A stretch of DNA of 64,000 nt. It comes from Ampullaceana balthica. Taxonomy: Eukaryota > Mollusca > Gastropoda > Lymnaeidae. The translations under genes were made by a program, and so were the position numbers. The stretch covers positions 1-64,000 of the forward strand of contig CALYLW010000057.1 of NCBI GenBank assembly GCA_944989445.1. The letters are read 5' to 3'. The notes below the pieces were generated by a model, which saw only the letters and a list, made by a program, of their open reading frames with translations, was not told the DNA's origin and made no database searches. Position 1 is the stretch's first letter. Each line of letters opens with the position of its first letter. Positions 40,801-51,922 of the stretch are shown here, in pieces.

Positions 40801-43800
40801 CTGAGACAATTGTTATATAATAATCTGAGACAATTGTTATATAATAATCTGAGACAATTGTTATATAATAATCTGAGACAATTGTTATATTAGAATCTGA
40901 GACAATTGTTATATTATAATCTGAGACAATTGTTATATTATAATCTAAAGATACCAGACAACTTTGTTATAGTAGATGATAACTCTCAGTCTGCGGTATA
41001 AGTTATTAAAAAAAGGGCAAGAAATGAGTGAATAATTTAATTAAGTGGAATTAAACATGAAAACAGACTCAAAAATAGTTTGGCCATTAGCCTTACTTGG
41101 CGAATAGTCAGTCAGCAGTAATCACAACGTATAACATAACAGTGAAGTGGTGAAAACATTTATAGCAACAGAAGTGAAATGCTGATTCTCCCCTTTATCA
41201 ACCTGAAGATAGTCTCCCCTTTATCAACCTGAAGATAGTCTCCCCTTTATCAACCTGAAGATAGTCTCCCCTTTATCAACCTGAAGATAGTCTCCCCTTT
41301 ATCAACCTGAAGATAGTCTCCCCTTTATCAACCTGAAGATAGTCTCCCCTTTATCAACCTGAAGATTGTCTCCCCTTTATCAACCTGAAGATAGTCTCCC
41401 CTTTATCAACCTGAAGTTAGTATCCCTTTTATCAACCTGAAGTTAGTCTCCCCTTTATCAAATAGAAGTTAGTATCCCCTTTATCAAATTGAAGTTAGTC
41501 TCCGCTTTATCAAATTAAAGTTTGTCTCCCCTTTATCAAATTGAAGTTAGTATCCCCTTTATCAAATTGAAGTTAGTCTCCGCTTTATCAAATTAAAGTT
41601 TGTCTCCCCTTTATCAAATTGAAGTTAGTATCCCCTTTATCAAATTGAAGTTAGTCTCCGCTTTATCAAATTAAAGTTTGTCTCCCCTTTATCAAAATGA
41701 AGTTAGTATCCCCTTTATCAAATTGAAGTTAGTCTCCGCTTTATCAAATTAAAGTTTATCTCCCCTTTATCAAATTGAAGTTAGTATCCCCTTTATCAAA
41801 TTGAAGTTAGTATCCCCTTTATCAAATTGAAGTTAGTCTCCGCTTTATCAAATTGAAGTTAGTCTCCCCTTTATCAACCTGAACTTAGTCTCCCCTTTAT
41901 CAACCTGAACTTAGTCTCCCACTTCATCAACCGGATGGTAGTCTCCCCCTTCATCGACCTGAAGTTAGTCTCCCCCTTTATCGACCTGAAGTTAGTCTCC
42001 CCCTTTAACAACCGGATGGTATTCTCTCGCTTTATCAACCAGATTGTAGTGTCCCCTTATTTATATTGATGTTTGTGTAACATCAGACCTTTGTTATTAT
42101 TGACCACAGGGATTTCTTGGTAACAAGCATTTCAAGACAGTGGCGTATCTAATAATAGTGCTGCATGGGGGTGTCAAAATTTTGCGTGTCCTACTTCCAC
42201 AAACTGAGAAACGTTCAGAAGCGGACCGAAAAATCAACATTTAAAAAAATATTAAAATTTCGCCCCCACACCCAACAACGTGTCGAGTATATGTTTCTAA
42301 AAAGCTTAAATGCCAGGACATGGAAGGTATGTGAATAAACAACAACCACGGTTAACCTACCTGTCTGTCAACAAAGATGAGCCTCTTGTTCCCTCTCATG
42401 GACCTCACCAGGGCGTTGTGCTTCTGTAGAGCGACATCCACCACCTGGTCCCCAGGCTCCGCATCCTCCAGCGTCTGGGCGTCCACCCTGCCGGCGCTGG
42501 TGCCAAAAGTGTTTGTTCTAGAACCATTCATATTAAAGTACATCGGCGGCAGTGTCCAGGAGTCTGACGTCACCGACGTGTCCGACTCACGCACGGCGCT
42601 GTCAAAAGTCACGCACTTCTTCCCGAACTTTGTCTGGCTGCCCAGCCGCTGGTGCTGGAAGGGCGCCGAGTGGGTGTCGTGTGACGGGCGGGGCACGAGG
42701 GCTTTCTCGAGGAACTCATCCCCGCCCCCTTCCGTGACGTACACGGCCGTCTCCTTGGAGACCTGGTCGAAGGTGTGCTTGTGCGCGTGCTTGTTGGCCG
42801 TGAACTTCCGCTTGTCCAGGTACTTGATGAAGCAGAGCGTGGCCAGGACGACCACGGCGACGAAGAGCGTGACGCACACCATGATGATGACGATGGTCGT
42901 GTACGACTCTTTCAGCCGCGGGCCGGACCTCTGCTCCACCACGTCCACCCGGAGCAGGGCCTGCGTGGCTCTCTGGTCCACCCCGTTGTCGTGGACGCTG
43001 ATGACGATGTTGTAGGTCTGAACGTCCGCGGTCGAGAGGGGCGAGATGAGCGTGACCAACCCCGTGTCCTCGTTAATCCAGAACAGCCTGGACACGGAGG
43101 TGTTGGGGGCGGACAGCGAGTAGGAAAGCCGGCCGTTCTCCCCGCCGTCGGCGTCGCGGGCGATGACCTTGACCACCTCGTGGCCGGGAGACACGTCGAG
43201 GTTGAGGGTGACGCTCTGGTTATCGGAACCCGGGAAGTCGATGATCGGGGAGTTGTCGTTTTCATCGATCACCTCGACATGTATCTCCACGGAAGAATTC
43301 CTCGGCGGTTTACCCTGGTCGAAGGCGCTCGCTACGAAGTTGTACCGGCGGATGTTCTCAAAGTCCAGTTGCTGGGTTAAGGTGATGGTGCCGTCGGTGA
43401 GGGATATAGCGAAGGGTGCCTCTGGCTGAAGAGGGGACAGCACCAGCAGGTACTCAACGGAGCCGCCGGGACCGGAATCTGGGTCTGAGGCGGTGACCAC
43501 ACCCACCGCCGATTTCACTTTAGCCCCCTCTGAGATTTGAAACTTGTAGGACGCGTTTTGAAAAGTCGGCCAGTTGTCGTTCACGTCTTCTATATCCACG
43601 ATAACAGTTGCCACGGCAGACAAGGGAGAGAAGCTCTCATCGAACGTGTAAACCTCGAACTGGTATCTGCTGGTGATCTCCCTGTCGAGGTTCCTGACGG
43701 CCGTGGTGATTGCGCCACTCGAGTCACCGATTCGAAATTCAGTCACGTCCGGAGGCAGGGAGTAGCGGAGCCGGGCGTTGGGTCCCTCGTCAGCGTCAGT

Positions 43801-45246
43801 GGCGTAGACGTTCCCGACCAGCGTGCCGGCCTCCTGGTTTTCCTTGACCCTCATCATGTAAACTTGCCTGTTGAACACGGGAGGGTTGTCGTTCACGTCC
43901 TCAACCCTGACCGCGAGGACCGTTAAGCTCGAGAGGGGCGGTTTGCCGTTATCCGTGCAGACGATAGAGATCTCGTACCTGGCCACGATCTCGCGGTCCA
44001 GTGGCCTCTCCAACGAGATGGTGTACTCGTTGGTGGAGATCTTGGACAGAGAAAAGTGGTCGTGCGAGGTTGTGCAGCTGGTCACTCCGTCGTCGCCCGA
44101 GTCACTGTCGATGACGTCCACGATGGCGATGATGGTTCCCAGGGGCGAATCCTCGGGCACCGCGGCGGCCGTGTTGTTGTCCTCGTCCACCTTCACCTTG
44201 GTGATCTGGATGCTCGGCGGGTCGTTGACCGTGTCCCTGACCGTCACGACCACGTCGGTCATAGACCACGGTTGATTTGCGCCGTTGTCGTGCGCCTTCA
44301 CCTTAAAAGTGTAATTGGATCCACCTTCGCTGACCAATGACCTTCTGAGGGTTAGGTCCCCGGTGTCGGAATCTATCTGGAAAGTTTCCCGGATCCTGTC
44401 ATCTACGTCCCAAGGGAACTCGTAGGTGACGCGACCATTCTCACCCTCGTCGGGGTCAGTGGCGGAGACGCGTAGAACCAGTGTCCCGGGAGGAGAGGTC
44501 TCATTGACGGTCTGTTCGTATCTGGCCCTGACGAACTTCGGGGTGTTGTCATTCTCGTCCTTCACGGTGATGTCCAACGGAAGCTTGACCGTGTGGTCAC
44601 CGTCAGTGGCCACCAAGTACAAGTAGTAGGCGTTGGTCGTCTCGCGGTCGAGCCCGCCAATCAGGCATAAGTAGAGCGTGAAATCGTAAGAGCCCCCCGA
44701 CGTGTTCCACTTCTGCACCACGAGATCGAACATGTTGAGCCCCTCCCCTTGAAGGTAGTAATCCTGGACCCGGTACTTGGGCCCGTCACCGTCGAAGGCG
44801 GAGTTGAGCTTGACGGTTCTGTTGATGTGGTCGCCCTCTGAGAACGTCAGCGGCGGGTTTGAGACCAAGAAGATCGGGACCTGGTCGTTGATGTCGATGA
44901 CGTTCACGACCACGGAGATCCTCCGATAGGACGCCAGCGGCGACATGACGGCGACCGAAGGGCTCACCGAGCAGAAGTCGACCGTCTTGTCGCAAAGCGT
45001 CTCCCTGTCCAGCACGACTTTGGTCCTCAGGTCCCCCGTGGTTGAGTTGATGGTGAAGAGGTCGTTGAGGGACAGGAGGGTGAAGGTCGTGCCTGAGTGG
45101 GCGGAGACGTTGGCGCTGGAGGCTATGCTGCCCACCCAGGTCAGGGCCGGCTGCTCTTCCGTTACGTTAAAGTAGACAGCCTGCGCCCGGGAGGCTGTGA
45201 CCAGAGTTAGAAGGTAGACAACAAGAAAACAGAGTCTGGACATCAT
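37833..45246 (-). CDS. Delta-type protocadherin, three coding exons
   Basis: A single large exon encodes a signal peptide (MMSRLCFLVVYLLTLVTASR), seven cadherin repeats and one membrane segment (IVIIMVCVTLFVAVVVLATL), then a cytoplasmic start. Cadherin calcium motifs recur at repeat ends: DINDQVPIF, DENDNTPKF, DTVNDPPSI, DVNDNPPVF, DVNDNWPTF, DENDNSPII. DRE and DxD motifs lie inside, with LDRE in most repeats. The frame then splices (CAG|GTAGGT) to a second exon with SSVETSDSGHGGSELD, and probably to a short terminal exon. Protocadherins mediate calcium-dependent adhesion, often between neurons. Coding DNA is GC-rich against an AT-rich background. A 5' untranslated exon may exist, because CACCAACAG lies just before the start. 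Confidence 0.9.
38117..38216. repeat. 45-bp direct duplication in protocadherin intron 2
   Basis: GGGCTGGGAGGTGCTAGGCC and the following CCACGATATTAGGTTCACCT occur twice in immediate succession and are identical. Confidence 0.9.
39000..39500. repeat. 47-bp minisatellite in protocadherin intron 2
   Basis: About ten imperfect copies of CTAATAGTACCTGCTACAGG plus TCTGCTACACTATACATACA and GCCACAG. Confidence 0.9.
39515..39808. mobile_element. hAT-type MITE (294 bp), relative of 547-730
   Basis: Ends CAGTGCTTCTCAAACTTTT and, on the other strand, CAATGCTTTTCAAAGGG. Flanks are ATCTATAC (39507-39514) and TTCTATAC (39809-39816), an 8-bp TSD with one substitution. It lies in the protocadherin intron. 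Confidence 0.85.
39989..40096 (-). CDS. Protocadherin exon 2 (cytoplasmic motif)
   Basis: 108 bp, phase 0 on both sides. Acceptor CTTTCCCTCAG, donor AAG|GTGAGG. It encodes PRPGSASHDTDLCSSSSVET and SDSGHGGSELDVSVLK. The Ser-rich ETSDSGxGGSE motif is characteristic of delta-type protocadherin tails, which supports the splice. Confidence 0.88.
40102..40950. repeat. 24-bp minisatellite starting at the protocadherin exon 2 acceptor
   Basis: About 35 copies of GACGAGTGTTATATTATAAT plus CTGA, with a second variant in which CGAGT is CAATT. Variants form homogeneous blocks. On the - strand each unit reads CACTCGTCTCAG, very like the true acceptor region ACTCGTCTCTTTCCCTCAG, whose first half is itself the edge of the array. 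Confidence 0.93.
41187..42055. repeat. 26-bp minisatellite with 78-bp higher-order repeat
   Basis: Unit TCTCCCCTTTATCAACCTGA plus AGATAG. From about 41497 to 41830 three variants (with CCCC, TATCCCC and CCGC) repeat in fixed order as a 78-bp trimer. It lies in the same protocadherin intron as the 24-bp array. Confidence 0.93.
42361..45246 (-). CDS. Protocadherin exon 1 (ectodomain, TM)
   Basis: About 962 codons. An in-frame ATG at 45285 gives 13 further residues, but the Met at 45246 immediately precedes the hydrophobic leader and is preferred. The cytoplasmic part contains KYLDKRKF and ends FVDRQ at the donor GTAGGT (42355-42360). Reading past the donor gives only VG and stop. Several GC-rich open frames on the + strand here are antisense shadows. 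Confidence 0.93.
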
Positions 45247-45285
45247 TTCTGTTGGTGTTTCTTGGGGGTAAGAGATGAACATCAT

Positions 45286-46954
45286 GACATGTCTTTCTTA
45301 CGGTATGTCTGTGGGGGTGAGCAGATTCGACATTTAAGTAATTCAGACAAATGAAATGGCTTAAACGGTAAGAACACAGTGAAAACGAAATAACAACAGA
45401 GATTTAAAAAATAAAATAAACAAAACACAAGAAATAAGGCATCGCAGAACTCCAGAATAGAAAGCAGTAACCCACCTATAGGGTTATGGCCACCCAGGGC
45501 GGGACAAGACTTGCCGTACCCATGAAATAATTCAGCAATGGGAAGAAAATTCCGCCCCTGGTGGACCACCCCACCCCATCCCCTCAAAGTCAATGATGAA
45601 ATGACCCCTGGAATACGATGTCAGTTTGACCTGTATGCTCTCTCTCGACTCAATTTCGCATTTCAATCGTCCCTTGTCGGTAGCGCTGTGATCGAACGCT
45701 CCCCCCCCCCTATCCCCTGAGGGTATTCACTTCAATCCAATTATAATTGGGCTGATCCGCCGTAATAAGATATCTCCACTTATATTATCACACAAATTCA
45801 ATCAACAAAACACGATAATTGTGCCTACAATGTATTAGGAAAACAAATTTGTTTCCACAGTTAATATTCTGTTAACTCAATTGGTATTAAAACGTTTACA
45901 ATTTACAGGAGTCGAATAACGAAATAATTCGATTGCATTATGATCAAAAGTGTTGAGGAAATGGCCAGTTATGAAAATCTAAAATAAATACATTTAATTT
46001 ATCTATTAACGTTTCTTTTAATGGTGGTAAATACATTTTAAACAAGCGTCAACGCTTTCCCATTTACCGCATCAAAAAACTTCAAGCGATAAGCTTTTTA
46101 GTGTTATGTTTGGATGTCTTACTTGGTGGAGTCGGTAGCTGCGGGCCAGGCAGATTTTGGAAATGTTAGTTGTTAGCGTGCCCACAGAGAAACACTGTGT
46201 TTTCATGTCAAGTAAAACGACGCGGAAAGAGAGGAGACATAGAGCGGTGCTTGCTAGAGGGGGTGGGAATATTACATTAATGTTAATAATATTTTTTTGA
46301 AAATCGATATACATAATTCCCGTCGTCTGTATGGTTATAATGTAATGCCTTTCTAATTTTAGAAATCAGCGCACCAAATTACTGCACCAAAAAGAACACT
46401 TTTCGAACGTTCCGCATAAAATTGTTCAATATGATAATAAATGAATCAAATAAAAATAAATGAAAGTTCTGTATTACATTATTTTTTAATCTGATGTGTA
46501 TTTATTTTGAAAACTTCCCTCATTTTTGACGGGTGATAAGCTAGTGTTACTATAATGTTCTACATTTTGATGTGGTGTGGCGTTGTATTTTTTCGGCCTT
46601 GTGGGACGTGGCGGCGGATATTGGAGAATGCTTAGGGACATTTAATGGAGATTTTTTTTTCCTATGGCCAATTCTTCACAGCCATAAAGGATTAATTATA
46701 ACGGATTCGTTCCATGCAAAGATCGCTATCTGGCGGCGCTTGGATCCGGGCCATCCAGTTGACGGGAGGGCCCGTGTCGTCATCAAAGCATCAAATTTGA
46801 GAGAGCCCCACCCCTCCTCCCTCGGTATTAGATTGCCTCCCTTTCGATCTCCGAGGAGATAACTTGGGGCCATGGCCAGAGATCGAGGGGACACAACTGC
46901 ATGGGAGTTTGAGTTATTCAAATACAGAAATGATTGTTTGTGGTTCTCAAATTA
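45286..46954. other. Protocadherin 5' flank
   Basis: Contains C9-10 runs (45702-45711), a repeat shared with 23530-23960 (about 46355-46545), and a GC-rich island (46572-46880: GGACGTGGCGGCGGATATTG, CTGGCGGCGCTTGGATCC). No coding exon recognised. Confidence 0.4.
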
Positions 46955-47279
46955 CCGTATATTCCGGCGTATAAGACGACTTTTTAACCCCTAAAAATCT
47001 TCTCAAAACTCGGGAGTTGTTTTATACGCCGGGTATCGTCTTATCGTATTTGTGCCTGTTCATACAGTACAGCCCCAGTACTGTAATACAGTACAGTATA
47101 AAAATGGCTACCAGTTCAGACCCCACCATGTCTTCATCAGTAAAAGGAAAGAGATATGAACGCAGTTTCAAACTTTAAAAAGTATGTTGGAATAGGGATG
47201 GTCTTATACGGCGAAAATAGCTTAAAACCTATATTTTAACAGGAAAAGTAGGGGTCGTCTTATACGCCGGAAAATACGG
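46955..47279 (+). mobile_element. Tc1/mariner-type (pogo-like) MITE with transposase N-terminal remnant
   Basis: Ends CCGTATATTCCGGCGTATAA and, on the other strand, CCGTATTTTCCGGCGTATAA. TA precedes it and CA follows (a mutated TA TSD is likely). Inside, an ATG at about 47104 reads MATSSDPTMSSSVKGKRYER then SFKL and stop. That resembles the start of a helix-turn-helix transposase (KRYxxSFKL). Confidence 0.7.
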
Positions 47280-47382
47280 CACGTTGCAAACAAATTCAGT
47301 TTTTTTTTCTTTCTTTCTTTGTAATTTAAATGTCGCTTATAAAAGGAGTTCATCGGTGACCTATATCAAATACGTTTTTCAG

Positions 47383-47720
47383 GGTTCCATGAAAAACGAC
47401 AAGTGACAAAACGACAAGGAGACAATACGACTAGGTGACAAAACGACAAGGTCTCATAGAAACAACGTAGATTACTGTAGAACCCCTAATGAAGTCCCCG
47501 TGACTATGTCACTTTGAACATAGACTAAGGATGTCAGTCTCAATAGCTCAGCGGCTAAAACAAAAAACACTCTTCAGTCAAAATCATTGCCTTTTTTTCC
47601 TTCGTCCCAGTTTGAACAATTTTTGTCACCATGTCGTTTTTTCGTTTCGTTACTTGTCGTTTTGTCAGTTGTTGTTTTGTCACCTAGTCGTTTTGTCACT
47701 TGTCGTTTTGTCTGGTTACC
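47383..47720. mobile_element. Mutator-like MITE with 9-bp TSD
   Basis: Left end GGTTCCATGAAAAACGACAA; right end on the other strand GGTAACCAGACAAAACGACA. Arms of about 70 bp share CGACAAGTGACAAAACGAC and ACGACTAGGTGACAAAAC. GTTTTTCAG is perfectly duplicated (47374-47382, 47721-47729). A 9-bp TSD with long TIRs points to Mutator-like elements. Confidence 0.82.
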
Positions 47721-47729
47721 GTTTTTCAG

Positions 47730-50700
47730 AATTAGTCCTGTAATGGTAATAGGTGAAATGCGAAGAACTCGAAATGAAGACATTCTTTCAATAGGCAGGT
47801 TGAAAAATTCCAAATGGCTAACGACAGGTTAAGTGTGACCTTCGTTAATTTTTTTTTAACAAGCATTGAAGTCTACGGCTGTCAAGTGTGTTGCACAACA
47901 CGGATTCACCCCGGCGAGTGATAATGACAACGCCATACAGAAACGCTTTTGTTGTCCATGAAACACTCAATATACTTCGGCTTTGTAAAGACTAGGATTG
48001 CTATGTTGTGCTTTCATTTAGTCATTTACGTGTTAGGCGGATCTAGAAGAACAATGGCGTAGTAAAGGTAAATGTGTACATTACACTCATCCGATGAAAA
48101 CTTTGCAGGAGAAGAAAAAGTAAAATAACAAGGCACACTTACGAGCCTTGACCTTTCGACAGTACACATGATCGAGTGAGCACATGAGTGAACGAGCACG
48201 TCAAATAGACATGAGATTTCACTCTATAAAAATAAAGTTATGCTAACAGATCTTGCTACACGTAACTCTCACACACGTAATATTTGTTTAGTTATTCAAT
48301 CAAACGTGCCCCGTGACCGGAAGCAAGCTGAGAATCCCTGAGGTTTGCGGACTAGAATAACCTCCCCTTCGGCATCCCTCGTTCGGACAGCGCCACTTAC
48401 AGGCGAATGCATCGGCCATAATTTAAACTAATAATTGGGATGCAGGGGTCTCTTGATGCTATCGGGTGAAATATGACCTGCCGAGTGGAGGAATTAGAAA
48501 ACATGCCAGAAAAAAAAGTCTTCTCGGACGGGATCCCCAACGGCCCTGGAGAGCAGTCCCCGACTTTCATTGGGTTGCGAGAATTGCTGGATTTATTGCT
48601 CGTTGTGTTATTCCCCTAGTGAGAATTGATGCTGGAATGGGAAATAAATAAATCAAGAACAGAACAGAACGGGATAACGGCGTGGGTCTCAAACTGTAAA
48701 GATCTTTCGACGACAAGGAAGGATTCTAAAAATGATTTCTCTCGTGGGATAACGACATAATCTCAAACTGGAACGAGCTTTGGACGAGAGTGAAAGAATC
48801 TTAGAACTACATCTCTCGTCACAATAACAGAAAGTTCTAGAACTTTCTTTGTTGAGAAAGAATAACATCAAGTCAGAGCCGAGGGCGGTTGGCAGGAAGG
48901 AGGCGGTACGCCATGGATGAGACTTTTGTTTCTTTATATGGGGGGGGGGCGTGTTTTATTATTAATGTAAAGCTTTTTTTTCCTAGAAACGAGATGATTA
49001 AATTCTCGTCACTGGTTAGAACTTGGGAGGTGGCGTGTGTGAAGTAACAGTAGGAATAACGTTAAAGGACACAACATTGCACAACACTACAGGCTCATGA
49101 ATATGTTTTTATTGTGCGTACCTTCACTCAAGCCGTGCACACATTCAAGTAGTGGTAATTGTTAAAACGAATTTTATTAACAAACTACAAACTGGGATTA
49201 AAAGAGAGCAAGGAGTTGACGAGTGCAAGCGGAATGTCTTGGGCACAAAGAAATACCAACTGTCCAACATATGCTATGAAAGAGTAATGTTTTTTCTCGG
49301 CTCGTGTTATGTTCCGGTTATTCATCGAATCGGTAATATTTTATTAATAAAGTAAGGATTTCGAGTTCAGCTAGGAACTGAAAGCAAGCTAGAGGCGGTG
49401 GTAACTAGTATTATCTATAAAGTAAATGCAATAAGTTTACTATTGTGTTCATAGTAGTCCCCCTGCCCCTAGGTACCCGACTGCAATCGTCGCTATGGTG
49501 TATAGCCACTGCTGGAGCACACTTGGTCCTTAAAGTGTCCGGGAAAAGATCCGGGCGATAAGCCACTCGGTACTTGGTTGTAATAACAGCCACCGGACGA
49601 TGACGGCCGAACAAAGCGGCGGTCGGCGTGCGGTCCCTTGTGACCACCGGGGGGTTTTACGGCGTGGCCAACTAGGAACGGCCAAATATTTAGCGATAGC
49701 CCCGGGGCCAGGAATGACAGGGTTTCCACCACCGGCAATCGGGCCTGTCATCGCTGACTTGCGGGGCCCACCTTCGTGTAATTGGACAAGTTGACTTTTA
49801 GATTTTTGGAATCCTGACTGAGGAAGAAAAGTCGCTTACATTAAGGGTTAAACTGGTGGCCTGACTTGTAGTTTACATTTACATTTGGGCGCTTTGGAAA
49901 AGACAAATAACAGGTTTGATAACATGGACTTTGATTGCGTTGACACATCGGACAGCGGGTTCACAACATGCAAGGTCATACAAATTCCAAAGATTTAGAT
50001 TTACAGCAACCTTAAATCTACAATTACATACGATTCAAATGACGGATAAAAAAATCTGAACTAACAGCTGTCAAATGAATGGATCGGGAGAGGAAAAAAA
50101 ATTGTGTGCACATAAATTTTGATTTGTTTAATACCGAGAGGAAGAATGGTTTGTAGCATCTGTGAAAATGTCCTGAGTTAATGTGTAAACGCAGCACATG
50201 ACAAGGGGGTAAACGCAGCACATGACAAGGGGGGTAACTTGGTAACTACAAGTGCTGACGGGACGAATCGAATGGTTTCAGATGTCAGCGTGTGACCTGT
50301 ACATGGTCACGAAATTTCGAACCTACTTGTGGTTAACCAATGTAGTAAAAAAACCACGTAATTAAAGCAGAAGAAAAAACGTAATAACATTCGACAAGGT
50401 AATAAAATCGTTTAATAAATTGTTAGTATATTCTCGTGGCCTAAATCTATAGACGTAAACCTCAAACAATGGCGGCTAAAAAAAATGGCCTAACAACAGC
50501 GTCGGCGATACGTGAAATTATCATTAGCGAAAGTTACTGTCAAAAAACTCCTCACGTAAATAAATTATATTTAAACAAATTAAAATAATCATTCATTGTT
50601 AAACTAACGTTCAATTATTTTCCTGGTACGCTACCTTAAGTATCTTCATGATTAAGAAGTATATAATAATAATTGCTTACACTTACATCGCATATTTATT

Positions 50701-51890
50701 TTATTTGTTTTTTTTTCAATTTTCCACAAAACAAAAGAAAATTTCACACCCCAAAGCTCTTGTGATATTTCAGATATCCGAAGTAGCAAAGATATCGTGA
50801 ACTTATTTTTTTAAATATCTTTTTTCAAATGTTAACATTAAATTGATGTTTACTTTAGAAATAGACCGTCCAAAATTCAAGAAAAGTTCAAAGTATACAC
50901 GAAATTTAGATGATTTATTCCTATTAAACTAATTTTAAAATATTTCCTTAATTCTATAATGAATGCCACCAACCATTTCTTAGTTATTGTAACGCAATGC
51001 AGCTGAGTTGTAAGGTTAAATAAGTTGCTTTATAATCCGAAGACAGTACAGGGAAAGTGGTGAGCAAAGGTGCGCCGTACTAGTCTAAGAGTAAAGGCAT
51101 GCTAGAGTTGTGCCTAAGGCATGCTAGAGTTGTGCCTAAGGCATGCTAGAGTTGTGCCTATCATATTACATCAAACTAGTGCTGGGCATTCGATGGTCAG
51201 TCCAGGGGATGTAAAAGTCATTACTGCAGTACATAGCAGGGGTCAGTCTGCTTGTCTGGCCCCGAGCGCCAGACATCACTCGACGTTGTCACGTCTGTAT
51301 GATTTGATGAGCAGATTCGGCTCTACACCTGATAACGTGTGGATGGGATTTCAGCGTGGGGAGTGTGGGGGGCGAGGTAATTATGTGGGCAGGAGAAGCA
51401 TGACGAGGACAGAATAAAATAAAAACATACAAAGCGTTGCAAGAAATGCACTGAGCATTCACATTGTGGAGTGCAGGACGAGGCGAAATAAAAGAAACAA
51501 TAGACCATAGATATACTTCATTATAACATTGAAAATAAATATATATAGCTTGAGGAGCAGAATGTTAAAAGAACTGTTAACAGAAACACATAATAAATAC
51601 AAAAAGCAGAGAATAAATATTATAGATATATACACATACAACATAGCGAAATAAAGAGACTTAAATTGAGAGTATATGAGAGAGACGGGGGATAGAGAGC
51701 TTATTATTATAAAGATAACAAACGAGTACAAAACAAAGAGTGACACGTCATGCGTATATGAGTGATGGAGAATAGATCATGGAGGAAGTGACAGAATAAC
51801 ATGGTCAAAGGCACGGAGTGCCACGGAGTAGAGATAATATCGCAATTGAACTGGGGGATAGACAGATTATAGAGCAGGAAGAGAGAGAGG

Positions 51891-51922
<32 letters not shown>

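Noticed and set aside
40138..40893. Open frames reading LRRVLYYN/LRQLLYYN repeats
   Set aside because: A 24-bp repeat (8 codons) in the protocadherin intron; it is antisense to the gene and has no start context or domain.
42377..45175. Several GC-rich open frames on the + strand (up to about 210 codons) and short - strand frames
   Set aside because: Shadows of the protocadherin exon; they lack domains and overlap a strong coding frame.
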